From an uncultured Phycisphaera sp. (GTDB lineage: Bacteria; Planctomycetota; Phycisphaerae; Phycisphaerales; SM1A02), in NCBI GenBank assembly GCA_937919685.1, contig CALFOM010000116.1:1-37501 (forward strand): DNA of 37,501 nucleotides, in the 5' to 3' direction. Position numbers and translations under genes: made by a program. Positions 1 through 7,620 of this stretch are shown piece by piece. The number at the start of each line of letters is the position of its first letter. The stretch's first letter is position 1. Below the pieces are notes generated by a model. The model worked only from the letters and a program-made list of their open reading frames with translations, made no database searches and was not told where the DNA came from.

Positions 1-44
1 TCATCTTGAGCATCTTGGTCATTTTCGTCATCATGATCATGGAC
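1..44. repeat. imperfect 9-bp repeat at window edge
   Basis: The first 44 bases are a run of degenerate nonamers related to GATCATCTT. On the minus strand this reads as closely spaced ATG codons (Met-Ile-Met-Met-Thr-Lys-Met-Thr-Lys-Met) running off the left edge. The plus strand has an open frame to a TAG at 77-79. Either could be the end of a gene outside the window, but neither can be shown from this much sequence. A 10-bp palindrome (GTATCGATAC, 45-54) lies just to the right. Related repeats occur near 4570-4592 and at 36681-36725. Confidence 0.4.
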
Positions 45-183
45 GTATCGATACAGCGTCGCCGAGCGAATTGCGATAGTCCTTTGAGTGGCGGCATGGA
101 GACGATTCGGTATGAAGAATTCGGGCGGAGCGTATCTCCGCAGAAGCTCTCACAGGATACGAACTCTCTTGGAGGTTCATGAC

Positions 184-990
184 ATGATTCACTTGCGATT
201 CGCGATTCTGCCGCACCGATTGCGGCCGGACATCGGACGATTCTTCTCGATCCTGCTCGCGAGCGTGGCATCCCTAACGATGTTCGGTGCGGCGCCGCCT
301 GCTCTCGACAGTGTGGAGTCTTCGCTCTTGAAAGCCTTCGATGGTGACGTCAAAGTCACGGCGAGCACGATGGCAATCGATCGAAAGACGGTTCTCGATC
401 GAATTCTCATAATCGGGGCAGTTGATTTTGTGCAGTACGACGGGGATCAACGCATCCCGATTCGGGTGACCACGCAAGTTGCGGGCAAGACCCCGAATGA
501 TTGGCCCAAGGGTGATTCGGCACCGGTGCTGTTCACGGTTCCAGGGCATTCATCCAATTGGATGATTCGGTCTGGAGATTCCATCGTGGTACCGGTCCAG
601 GCCGATCTCACGGAATCGGTTTCGGTGCGCTATGACCCCCCGGAAGTCCGCGCGTTCGCGGGCACCGATCCAAAGCCGGCGGCAATGTCCGTCAAGGTCT
701 TCGACATCCATGGGACGGGATCTCCAAAGCACACTGGAAGTCTCAAGGTCACCGCTCGCGATCGGGGCGTCTGGAAAGTCGCGACTCCGGGAGGCACGTT
801 CGACGCGGTCCTCTACCGAATTGACTACAAGGGTGAGATCGGTCCGGCGTCGGTCGACGATTCATCGTTGGTATTCGTTTCGCCGACCGCGGGAATCATC
901 GCCAGTGTGAATCACAAGAAGGTGTCGGCGTTCCTCCTCTATAACGCTGACACACGATTCGCCTACACGTTGCCGCCAGCCACGGAGTGA
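184..990 (+). CDS. secreted protein of unknown family
   Basis: This encodes 268 residues of no family I recognise. The start at 184 is preferred over the upstream in-frame ATG at 88, because GGAGG at 171-175 lies 8 bases before it and because it gives a basic N-terminus followed by a hydrophobic stretch (about residues 19-36, ending in Gly-Ala-Ala) that looks like a Sec signal peptide. The mature part alternates short hydrophobic and polar stretches and has many Val/Thr/Asp residues, suggesting beta-rich structure. It has no visible catalytic motif and no C-terminal anchor. It converges with galK, leaving only 18 bases between the two stops. Secretion is inferred from the N-terminus only. Confidence 0.75.
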   Translation: MIHLRFAILPHRLRPDIGRFFSILLASVASLTMFGAAPPALDSVESSLLKAFDGDVKVTASTMAIDRKTVLDRILIIGAVDFVQYDGDQRIPIRVTTQVAGKTPNDWPKGDSAPVLFTVPGHSSNWMIRSGDSIVVPVQADLTESVSVRYDPPEVRAFAGTDPKPAAMSVKVFDIHGTGSPKHTGSLKVTARDRGVWKVATPGGTFDAVLYRIDYKGEIGPASVDDSSLVFVSPTAGIIASVNHKKVSAFLLYNADTRFAYTLPPATE

Positions 991-1008
991 GTCACCGTAG
1001 CGCGGTCG

Positions 1009-2184
1009 TCATGACTCGAGGCGGACGCCCTCGCAGGCCTGAACCATCATCGAGGTCGGGGTCCGACCGTAGATTGCGGCAAATCGCTGCTCTACCGTCC
1101 TGCGAACGGTCTCCGCAGCGGTCGGAGCGACGAGAAGAATGGCGCTGCCTCCGAATCCTCCGCCCGTCATACGAGCGCCGAAACAGCCATCGCCGCGGAG
1201 TTCGGCCGCGGTGTCCACGATGCAGTCGAGTTCGGGAATCGAGACTTCGAAGAGGTCGCGAAGCGAGCGGTGTCCGTCCAGCAGGATCTCGCCGAGTACC
1301 GGCAGATCACCAGCCTCAAGCGCCGCGACCGCGGCGTTCACCCGGGCATTCTCCTCGATGACATGAGTGGCCCGCTTCCGGTCCCGTTCGGAGATCTCGA
1401 CGTCGGAGAGCGACTCGAGTGATGCGTCGCGGAGAGAACCAGCAAGCATCGACTGGACTCGCTCGCACGAGTCCCGTCGATCCGCGTAGCCGCCGTCCGA
1501 AAGGCGATGGGTGACGCCACTATCTACGATCAACACTACGGCCTCTTTCGGTGACGGCATGGCGACCGGTGTCAGACGGAGATCACGGCAATCGATCCGG
1601 AGGGCAGATCCGGCGATTCCCGCGGCGGAGATCAGCATGTCCATGATCCCGCATGGCGTGCCGACAAAGTCGTGTTCGGCGGTCTGTGCGTGTTTCGCGA
1701 GCGTATGTGGATCGGCCGGGCGGCCCATGAATGCGGCGAGTGCGGCACCGAGCGAGACTTCGACCGCAGCGCTCGACGAGAGCCCGGCCCCAATGGGGAT
1801 GTCGCTGGTGACCAGGAGGTTCAGAGGCCGTTCGCTCGTGCCGCCCGAGGCATGGATCACGCCGAGCAGATGATTCGCGAACCGATGATCCGGCGACGGA
1901 TCGGCAACAGAGATCGGCGCTCCGGAATATTCCACCGAAATGGCAAGATCCTCGGCCACGAAAACCGATCGATGGTCGATGCCAGGTCCGATCGCGATCG
2001 CCGCTCGCGGATCGATCGCGAATGGGAGCACGATGCCTTGGGTGTAGTCGACGTGTTCCCCGATCAGGTTCACCCGGCCCGGCGCGGAAGCGACTTGTGT
2101 GGGTTCCGCTCCGAATCGACGGCGGAATGCGACTCGGGCGCGATCCGCGGCTGACGGTGCTTCCGGCTCGTTTGATCTGGTCAT
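1009..2184 (-). CDS. galK: galactokinase
   Basis: GalK phosphorylates alpha-D-galactose to galactose-1-phosphate with ATP, the entry step of the Leloir pathway, in the cytoplasm. The 391-residue product carries the three GHMP-kinase signatures: PGRVNLIGEHVDY (35-47, the galactokinase signature), GAGLSSSAA (132-140, phosphate-binding loop) and GGGFGG near residue 341. The GIMD segment (about 179-182) contains the expected catalytic Asp. The ATG at 2184 forms an ATGA overlap with the stop of the upstream gene, which supports it over an ATG 45 bases further up at 2229. No galT, galE or transporter is in the window, so the partner genes must lie elsewhere. It is the last gene of a three-gene minus-strand run. 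Confidence 0.95.
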   Translation of the reverse strand: MTRSNEPEAPSAADRARVAFRRRFGAEPTQVASAPGRVNLIGEHVDYTQGIVLPFAIDPRAAIAIGPGIDHRSVFVAEDLAISVEYSGAPISVADPSPDHRFANHLLGVIHASGGTSERPLNLLVTSDIPIGAGLSSSAAVEVSLGAALAAFMGRPADPHTLAKHAQTAEHDFVGTPCGIMDMLISAAGIAGSALRIDCRDLRLTPVAMPSPKEAVVLIVDSGVTHRLSDGGYADRRDSCERVQSMLAGSLRDASLESLSDVEISERDRKRATHVIEENARVNAAVAALEAGDLPVLGEILLDGHRSLRDLFEVSIPELDCIVDTAAELRGDGCFGARMTGGGFGGSAILLVAPTAAETVRRTVEQRFAAIYGRTPTSMMVQACEGVRLES

Positions 2185-3590
2185 GGAGCTTCTACGGTCG
2201 ACTCGTCGAACGTCGCAGGTACGGCCCACGAGGCTTGTTCTCGAATCAACCGGAGGTCGTCAACCGTTTCTTGAAATCGGTCCCGCGACCATTCGTCTCG
2301 GCGGTCGAAGGCGCTTGTCGCGGCGCGGTGATGACGCACCCGCAGGTCGATCTCCGGGCCCAACCCTGCGAGCGGTCGCGCCAGCTGATCGAAAACTTTT
2401 CGTCGCTTGAGGACGAGGTTGAGAAGGCTGATCTCGTCCTGCAAGGCCTGGATGTCGTCGTCGATGTTCGGTCCGTCGGCGAGTTTGGAGAACGGGACAG
2501 ACTCGCCGACGTGCCGGTACTGCGACTGGAGGGTCAGGTCGGCCTGTCGCGCGGCGTCAACGCCGAGTCGATTGAGACGTTCTGCGGTGGCAGCGAGGAG
2601 CGATTCGACGTCCTTTTTCGATGGCTCGTCGATGTCGTTGGACTCGAGCACGTCGAAGATCAATCGGTCCAGTCGCTGATCTTCCACGAAGAGGGCGGGG
2701 TGGGCGAGCTCGTGGTGGCGCCTGACGACGTGCAGGAAGACCAGAGGCGGGAGCCTTTGGGCGAGGCCCGCGACCATGTCCGCGTTGATCTTGCGTCGTG
2801 GTATCTCAGTGGCCACCATCGCATCATCTAGCGCTTCGAACTCCGCCTCCAGCGCGGCCCGGTCCTCGCCGTCCACGAGCCGCCGCCATCCCGGCCCTAG
2901 GTCGACTTCGAGTTCCGCCCGCATGCGCTCGATCGCCTCGAGTCTTGACCAGCGGGCGACCAAAGCGGTATCGACTGCGATCTCCCACTCGTCGAGCGCT
3001 GGAAGCACGGCGTCGAACAGTTCGGGATCTGCGGCCACGGAGGTGAGCAAATCGGCCGCCTCGATCGACGTGCCGGGAAGTCGATCCGGAAAACCGAGCA
3101 GTTCGCGACGTCTCTTGCGCCGTTGGCGAACCGTCGCCGTGGAGGGGTCAATGCTGATCGTATCACCACGTTTCGCAAGCCGAAGACGATCAAAGAGCGC
3201 CGCGTCCGCAGCATCTGCGGCGCGAAACGCTTCTCCTCGCGCATTGAGAAGGGCCGTGAGTTCTGGGGTGTAACTCGTCTTGATCCGGCCGATCTGAGGG
3301 TCAATGGAGAAGCAGGCCGCCCAGCGATCGCGGATCGTCTTGATCGGGCCTTCGAGGAGCGGCCCCCAAGATTGCTGGTAGGCCTCGATGGTGCTTGATA
3401 TCGCTTCGTCGTCCTCAATACCGAGTTGCTCCGCCAGCCCCCGGATGCGAGTTTCGTCCATCGCCGAGGGCTCATAGAGCGATCGAAGCGCGAATTCGAG
3501 TTGGGTGCGCTCTGCTGCGGAGATCTGAGCATCCACGGTGCGAGCGATCCCGGATGTCACGAAAAGCAGGCACAACGACAGGAAGGTCAC
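2181..3590 (-). CDS. secreted helical protein of unknown family
   Basis: The product is about 469 residues and not of a family I recognise. I chose a GTG start at 3590 because it gives a compact signal peptide (MTFLSLCLLFVTSG, then a likely cleavage near VDAQ). The longer frame, starting at 3788, would run 110 bases into the sulfotransferase gene. The mature protein is rich in Arg, Asp, Glu, Ala and Leu, with long stretches that look helical or coiled-coil, and has no catalytic motif I can name. Its stop overlaps the galK start (ATGA), so the two are probably co-transcribed and translationally coupled. The start codon is the least certain part. Confidence 0.7.
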   Translation of the reverse strand: MTFLSLCLLFVTSGIARTVDAQISAAERTQLEFALRSLYEPSAMDETRIRGLAEQLGIEDDEAISSTIEAYQQSWGPLLEGPIKTIRDRWAACFSIDPQIGRIKTSYTPELTALLNARGEAFRAADAADAALFDRLRLAKRGDTISIDPSTATVRQRRKRRRELLGFPDRLPGTSIEAADLLTSVAADPELFDAVLPALDEWEIAVDTALVARWSRLEAIERMRAELEVDLGPGWRRLVDGEDRAALEAEFEALDDAMVATEIPRRKINADMVAGLAQRLPPLVFLHVVRRHHELAHPALFVEDQRLDRLIFDVLESNDIDEPSKKDVESLLAATAERLNRLGVDAARQADLTLQSQYRHVGESVPFSKLADGPNIDDDIQALQDEISLLNLVLKRRKVFDQLARPLAGLGPEIDLRVRHHRAATSAFDRRDEWSRDRFQETVDDLRLIREQASWAVPATFDESTVEAP

Positions 3591-3678
3591 GTGGCCGGAG
3601 ATCTTCGAGCACGCTGGGATGTCATTGGTCGTAGACGTGGCGGAGCTCCCTTGGAGACGACGCGATCGAACCGGCAGG

Positions 3679-4533
3679 TCAGTCTTGAAGATCGTATCGA
3701 GTGACCCAGTCTCGATCCTCTTCATATCCCACGGCGACGAGGGCGTCTCCGGCGAGGGCGTCAAATCTTTTTGCCGCGGTGGGTCCAAAGTGATTCACCC
3801 AATCGCCCGCGACGCCCTTGCGTATGAAGGATCCGCGATCCTCCTCGCCGGCCTTGCGACCGCCGGTCTGCCGAGCCATCGAATATTTTTCGACGGTCTG
3901 CTGGACCACCCAGTCGTCCGGGCGATTGCCGGTGAGCCGTTCGATCGACGAGGCGAGCGTTCCCGCCGTGTCCGCGACGAGTTGTTCGTAGCTCAGATAG
4001 ACGACGCCAGGGCGTCCGCGTCCACCATCGTGCCATTCCATAAGGTGATCCCGCCAGTTTCGAGGCGAGTCACGCGGATTCTTAAACTCGTGTTCGATGA
4101 ATGGTCCGAGATTCCGTCGTGTGTCGTTCGGGTCATAGCCAGCCCCAAAAAGCTGGTCGTAGACCTGGCCGAAGCGGCGGACGACGGTGGGATTTCCCGC
4201 CTGAAGCTCGCGCATTCGATGGAAGTAGAAGGACACCATCACATCACGGCCATCTCGACGGAGGTACCACGCGTGATCGAGCCCTTTCCGCCATGGCCAA
4301 TGGTTGTGGAGGACGCACGCGCATCCGATGGGGAAGATGTTGTGCTCGGGGTAGGGGATCTGCATCACTTCCGAGGCCATCTTGCCGAACCAGGTTCCGC
4401 CGGCCTTCGGGTACTCGCAGTCCAGATGGAAGTTCAACGTTTTTCCGTACGTGGTGGCCAGGATTCGATTGAGTCGATTCGAGACCGAGCGCATCGTGAC
4501 GACAACGCGATTCTGCACCGGGGCAAATCCCAT
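3679..4533 (-). CDS. PAPS-dependent sulfotransferase
   Basis: This is a sulfotransferase of the cytosolic (Sulfotransfer_1) type, which moves a sulfuryl group from PAPS to a hydroxyl or amine acceptor. It has the 5'-phosphosulfate loop PKAGGTW (42-48, family form PKSGTTW), the 3'-phosphate segment RRDGRDVMVSFYFH (92-105) and the C-terminal RKGVAGDWVNHF (238-249), all very close to the family consensus. The length of 284 residues is normal for the family. The start at 4533 has GGAAG about 9 bases upstream; in-frame ATGs at 4575 and 4584 are alternatives without a visible ribosome binding site. The acceptor cannot be read from sequence. It begins a minus-strand run continuing into the unknown secreted protein and galK, and is divergent from the HAD gene. 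Confidence 0.85.
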   Translation of the reverse strand: MGFAPVQNRVVVTMRSVSNRLNRILATTYGKTLNFHLDCEYPKAGGTWFGKMASEVMQIPYPEHNIFPIGCACVLHNHWPWRKGLDHAWYLRRDGRDVMVSFYFHRMRELQAGNPTVVRRFGQVYDQLFGAGYDPNDTRRNLGPFIEHEFKNPRDSPRNWRDHLMEWHDGGRGRPGVVYLSYEQLVADTAGTLASSIERLTGNRPDDWVVQQTVEKYSMARQTGGRKAGEEDRGSFIRKGVAGDWVNHFGPTAAKRFDALAGDALVAVGYEEDRDWVTRYDLQD

Positions 4534-4565
4534 CCGGGCGTTCTTCCGAGGTATGGCAGTGCTCG

Positions 4566-4592
4566 TGTCGGTCATGTTGGTCATGATACGGA
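4566..4592. repeat. two related nonamers near sulfotransferase start
   Basis: Two near-identical nonamers (GGTCATGTT, GGTCATGAT) sit in tandem within the alternative start region of the sulfotransferase gene. On the minus strand they supply the two closely spaced alternative ATGs of the gene (4584 and 4575). The pattern resembles the longer arrays at 1-44 and 36681-36725, but with two units chance is a fair explanation. Confidence 0.3.
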
Positions 4593-4696
4593 GGAGACGC
4601 TGGTGAGGGTGAACTGAAACAACCCTGAACGCGGCGTTCCAAGGTCTTTGAAGGGCTGTGACGCCCGAAGGTCCAAGTAATCGAACGGAGCAGATG

Positions 4697-5395
4697 ATGA
4701 GTGGACTGGTCATTTTTGATCTTGACGGAACGCTGGCGCTCACCAGTGAAGTCGATGATTCCTGCTGGGTCGAAGCGGCCCGCGAAGTCCTCGGACTGGA
4801 GTCGATCGAGACTGATTGGGCCTGCTACGGACACTCCACCGACGAGGCGATTGCATTGGAATTGATCTCTCTTCGCACGGAACTTCCACCGACCGAGGAA
4901 ACGGTCCATCTGGTCCGAGACGCTTTCGTGCGGCGAGTTGAAGCTGCGATTGAGCAGGACTCGAAGCTCTTCCAGCCGGTGCCGGGTGCCACGACGGTCT
5001 TCGCGCGGCTTGAGAGTGCCGGTTGGGACGTGGCGATCGCCACTGGCGGCTGGAGAACCACCGCTCGTCTGAAGTTGAAGGCCGCCGGCGTTCCCGATGC
5101 CGAGGTCCCTGCCGCCCACGCCGATGACGCGTACCCTCGCGAGGACATCATCAGGACGGCGATCGAGCGGGCGCGAGCGGTCTCGAAGAAGGTGATCGAT
5201 CGGGTTGTCTATGTCGGCGACGGTCGCTGGGATGTGATCGCCACGGAGCGGATGGGTATCGGATTCGTCGGCCTCGCCGGTGGGGAACGAGCAAAGGTCC
5301 TTCACGCCGCAGGGGCCGTCGATGTGAGACCGGACTATCTCGATTTTTCCGCGTTCCTTTCTGCCGTGGATCGTGGTGCAACCCGGTTTCCGTGA
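4697..5395 (+). CDS. HAD-superfamily phosphatase
   Basis: A 232-residue haloacid dehalogenase hydrolase, probably a small-molecule phosphomonoesterase. Motif I is DLDGT (8-12) with the nucleophile and acid/base Asp pair. Motif II is the ATGGW segment (115-119). Motif IV is VGDGRWD (173-179), giving the Mg2+-binding Asp residues. A helical cap of about 80 residues between motifs I and II resembles the phosphoglycolate phosphatase/beta-phosphoglucomutase group. Two ATGs lie in tandem (4694, 4697); GGAG at 4687-4690 is better spaced for the second. Substrate unknown. It is followed by a 165-bp gap before lemA, so it may be transcribed alone. Confidence 0.85.
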   Translation: MSGLVIFDLDGTLALTSEVDDSCWVEAAREVLGLESIETDWACYGHSTDEAIALELISLRTELPPTEETVHLVRDAFVRRVEAAIEQDSKLFQPVPGATTVFARLESAGWDVAIATGGWRTTARLKLKAAGVPDAEVPAAHADDAYPREDIIRTAIERARAVSKKVIDRVVYVGDGRWDVIATERMGIGFVGLAGGERAKVLHAAGAVDVRPDYLDFSAFLSAVDRGATRFP

Positions 5396-5475
5396 TTTGC
5401 ATGACCGATTTGTGGATTGATCGGACGTGTCACCCTCGCGGTATTGACTATCGTCGTGGCATTGGCTCCCGGCCT

Positions 5476-5490
5476 CGCCCGAACCGGGCG
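5476..5490 (+). other. GC-rich hairpin after HAD gene
   Basis: A perfect 6-bp stem (CGCCCG / CGGGCG) closes an AAC triloop, 80 bases after the HAD stop codon and 70 bases before the first lemA start. There is no T run directly after it, so it is only a weak terminator or leader-structure candidate. Confidence 0.3.
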
Positions 5491-5560
5491 GTACCGGGTT
5501 CTTGATTCGGCAGTCTTCTTCGATTTACCTTCCGGGACTTTCCCCAGTTCGGAGCTTCTC

Positions 5561-6139
5561 ATGACGATGGCGATTCTCATTCCTCTCGTGGTCATTCTGG
5601 GTCTGATTTTCCTTGTGGTGGTCTTCGTGATCGGTCTCTACAACGGACTGCAGCGGAAGAAACTCGGCGTGGATAACTCTTGGAGCGACATCGATGTCCA
5701 ACTCAAGCGAAGACACGATCTGATTCCGAATCTCGTGAACTCGGTCAAGGGATACGCCGCTCACGAATCCGGAACCTTCGAAGCCGTGACCGCCGCTCGG
5801 GCCGCCGCCACGGGCGCGAGTGGAGCCGCAGCCCAAGGGGGCGCCGAGAGCATGCTGACCCAGGCCCTCGGAAAACTGATGGTTGTCGCCGAGGCTTATC
5901 CAGAACTCAAGGCGAACACGAACTTTCTTCAACTCCAGGAGGAGTTGACGAGCACCGAGAACAAGATCGGTTTCGCCCGTCAGCACTACAACCGCACGGT
6001 GAATCAGTACAACGAGGCGACGAAGGTCTTCCCGTCCAACCTCATCGCCGGAATGTTCGGATTCACCGAGAAGGACTTCTTCGAGCTCGACGCGAGCGAA
6101 GCGGCCGCGGTCAAGCAGGCGCCGAAGGTCGATTTCTGA
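5561..6139 (+). CDS. lemA: LemA family protein (first copy)
   Basis: A 192-residue LemA protein: a single N-terminal membrane helix (about 4-27) and a helical-bundle domain opening with the family hallmark WSDIDVQLKRR (41-51) followed by HDLIPNLVNSVKGY. Family members are membrane-anchored helical proteins whose biochemical role remains poorly defined. The start at 5561 has GGAG at 5551-5554. The upstream frame continues to 5417, but residues there do not fit the family. A downstream membrane protein (6261) and a second lemA (6977) follow on the same strand. The two LemA copies share the core helices but differ in length and C-terminus, so they are diverged paralogues rather than a recent duplication. 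Confidence 0.9.
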   Translation: MTMAILIPLVVILGLIFLVVVFVIGLYNGLQRKKLGVDNSWSDIDVQLKRRHDLIPNLVNSVKGYAAHESGTFEAVTAARAAATGASGAAAQGGAESMLTQALGKLMVVAEAYPELKANTNFLQLQEELTSTENKIGFARQHYNRTVNQYNEATKVFPSNLIAGMFGFTEKDFFELDASEAAAVKQAPKVDF

Positions 6140-6260
6140 TCGGGCGTGATCGATTCAGGCGAAACGGGTCTCGCTGCTCCCCGCGGGAATTGCGTGATCG
6201 GAAACCGCGGCGGGAGGCGGCAGGCCGTATCGGTCGATCGCCAAGTCGAAGAGGCCACTC

Positions 6261-6980
6261 ATGGAAGGGATCCTGATCATTCTCGTGGTGGGTCTGATCG
6301 TCGCCGGGATGGTGTTCGTCCATCGGCAGGCCCGCAAACGACGCGAGGCGCTCCGGGCCTTTGCCGCCGATCGAAGCCTCACCTTCGTCGAGGGCCATGA
6401 CTCGGATCATGACGATCGTTTCGCGCGATTCGCGATGTTCCGAAAGGGGCACTCTCGCGCCGCCTTCAACACCATGGAGGGGACGATCCTCATCTCGGAT
6501 CGGTCGGTGCGGGTGCGCACCGGCGACTTTCGATTTCGTGAGGAGCGAGGATCGGGCAAGAATCGCCGGACGGTGACGATCAATCTCAGCTATCTGGTGG
6601 TGTGGAATCCGTTCGGGGTTGGACCCGAGACCATTGTTCGGCGAGAGGGCCTCTTCGACCGACTCAAAGGCGTCCTCGGTTTCGACGACATCGATTTCGA
6701 GAGTGTCGAATTCAGCAAGGCCTACCACGTCTCCAGCGAAGACAAACGGTTCGCCTACGATCTGATCGATCCACGGATGATGGAGTTCATCATGTCCACC
6801 TCGCCGCCGGCGTTCGAGATCGACGGCGAATACATTTGCATCTCGGACGGCAAAAGCCTTTGGGATACTGAGGCATTCGGCCGACAACTCGACTGGGCCG
6901 GTGATTTTCTCAATCACTGGCCGAGACATCTGGTGAAGTCGATGGCCGATCAATCCGCTTCGATGAGAGACCATCCATGA
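6261..6980 (+). CDS. membrane protein, DUF3137-like
   Basis: A 239-residue protein with one N-terminal membrane helix (about 2-19) followed by a basic stop-transfer segment (RQARKRR), so most of it should lie in the cytoplasm. The soluble part has the general pattern I associate with DUF3137-type proteins: a segment around FAMFRKGHSRAAFN, a Gly-Lys-Asn-Arg-Arg turn before a beta strand (about 94-98), a 'YHVSSEDKRFAYDLIDPRM' stretch and an 'FEIDGEYICIS' strand. The family assignment is from memory of the pattern and not certain. It lies between two lemA genes and overlaps the second by 4 bases (ATGA), which points to a shared membrane function. Confidence 0.75.
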   Translation: MEGILIILVVGLIVAGMVFVHRQARKRREALRAFAADRSLTFVEGHDSDHDDRFARFAMFRKGHSRAAFNTMEGTILISDRSVRVRTGDFRFREERGSGKNRRTVTINLSYLVVWNPFGVGPETIVRREGLFDRLKGVLGFDDIDFESVEFSKAYHVSSEDKRFAYDLIDPRMMEFIMSTSPPAFEIDGEYICISDGKSLWDTEAFGRQLDWAGDFLNHWPRHLVKSMADQSASMRDHP

Positions 6981-7534
6981 TTCCGAGCATCATCGCCATC
7001 GCCTTTGTCCTGCTCCTCTTCCTGATCTGGCTGGCGGTCACCTTCAACCGTCTGGTCTCGGTTCGCCAGCATCTCAAGGAGAGCTGGTCGGACGTCGACG
7101 TCGAACTCAAGCGGCGATACAACCTCATTCCCAATCTGGTCTCGACGGTGAAGGGGTACGCGGCGCACGAGCGGGAGACCCTCGAACGCGTGGTGGAACT
7201 CCGGAATCACGCGCAAGCCAATCAGGGGCGTCCCGATCGACAGAGCGGGGACGAGCAGGCGTTGGTTTCGGAACTGGGGCGTTTGATGGCGGTGGCAGAG
7301 GCGTATCCGGATCTCAAGGCTGATGCGAACTTCAGGGCTTTGCAGGAAGAACTCGCCAATACCGAGGATCGCATCGCGGCGGGACGGCGTTTCTACAACG
7401 GGAACGTCCGAGAGATGAACCAGCTCTGCACGACGGTCCCGTCGAACATCGTGGCCAATCTGTTCGGATTTAAGACCGAGGGCTTCTTTGAGGTTGAATC
7501 AACGGCACGCGAGCCGGTCTCGACGACGTTTTAG
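6977..7534 (+). CDS. LemA family protein (second copy)
   Basis: A 185-residue second LemA protein. It has an N-terminal membrane helix (about 3-22) and the hallmark WSDVDVELKRRYNLIPNLV (37-55), followed by the conserved 'VAEAYPDLKAD' and 'ALQEELANTEDRIA' segments and the C-terminal 'VPSNIVANLFGF'. The start overlaps the stop of the preceding gene (ATGA), implying translational coupling. Compared with the first copy it lacks the Ala/Gly-rich linker around the first copy's residues 75-100 and has Arg/Asn/Gln residues there instead. This is the last member of the LemA triad; ruvB starts 87 bases downstream and may or may not share its transcript. Confidence 0.9.
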   Translation: MIPSIIAIAFVLLLFLIWLAVTFNRLVSVRQHLKESWSDVDVELKRRYNLIPNLVSTVKGYAAHERETLERVVELRNHAQANQGRPDRQSGDEQALVSELGRLMAVAEAYPDLKADANFRALQEELANTEDRIAAGRRFYNGNVREMNQLCTTVPSNIVANLFGFKTEGFFEVESTAREPVSTTF

Positions 7535-7620
7535 CGATCCGGGCCCAGATCGCCGTGGAGATCGCCGGATCGATGTGGCGGGGACTGGCGTCGATCACTC
7601 ATTGCCCCGATGATGCGGTC

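Noticed and set aside
2022-4617. long plus-strand frames antisense to galK, the secreted protein and the sulfotransferase
   Set aside because: They lie opposite strongly recognised or well-supported genes and show only shadow composition.
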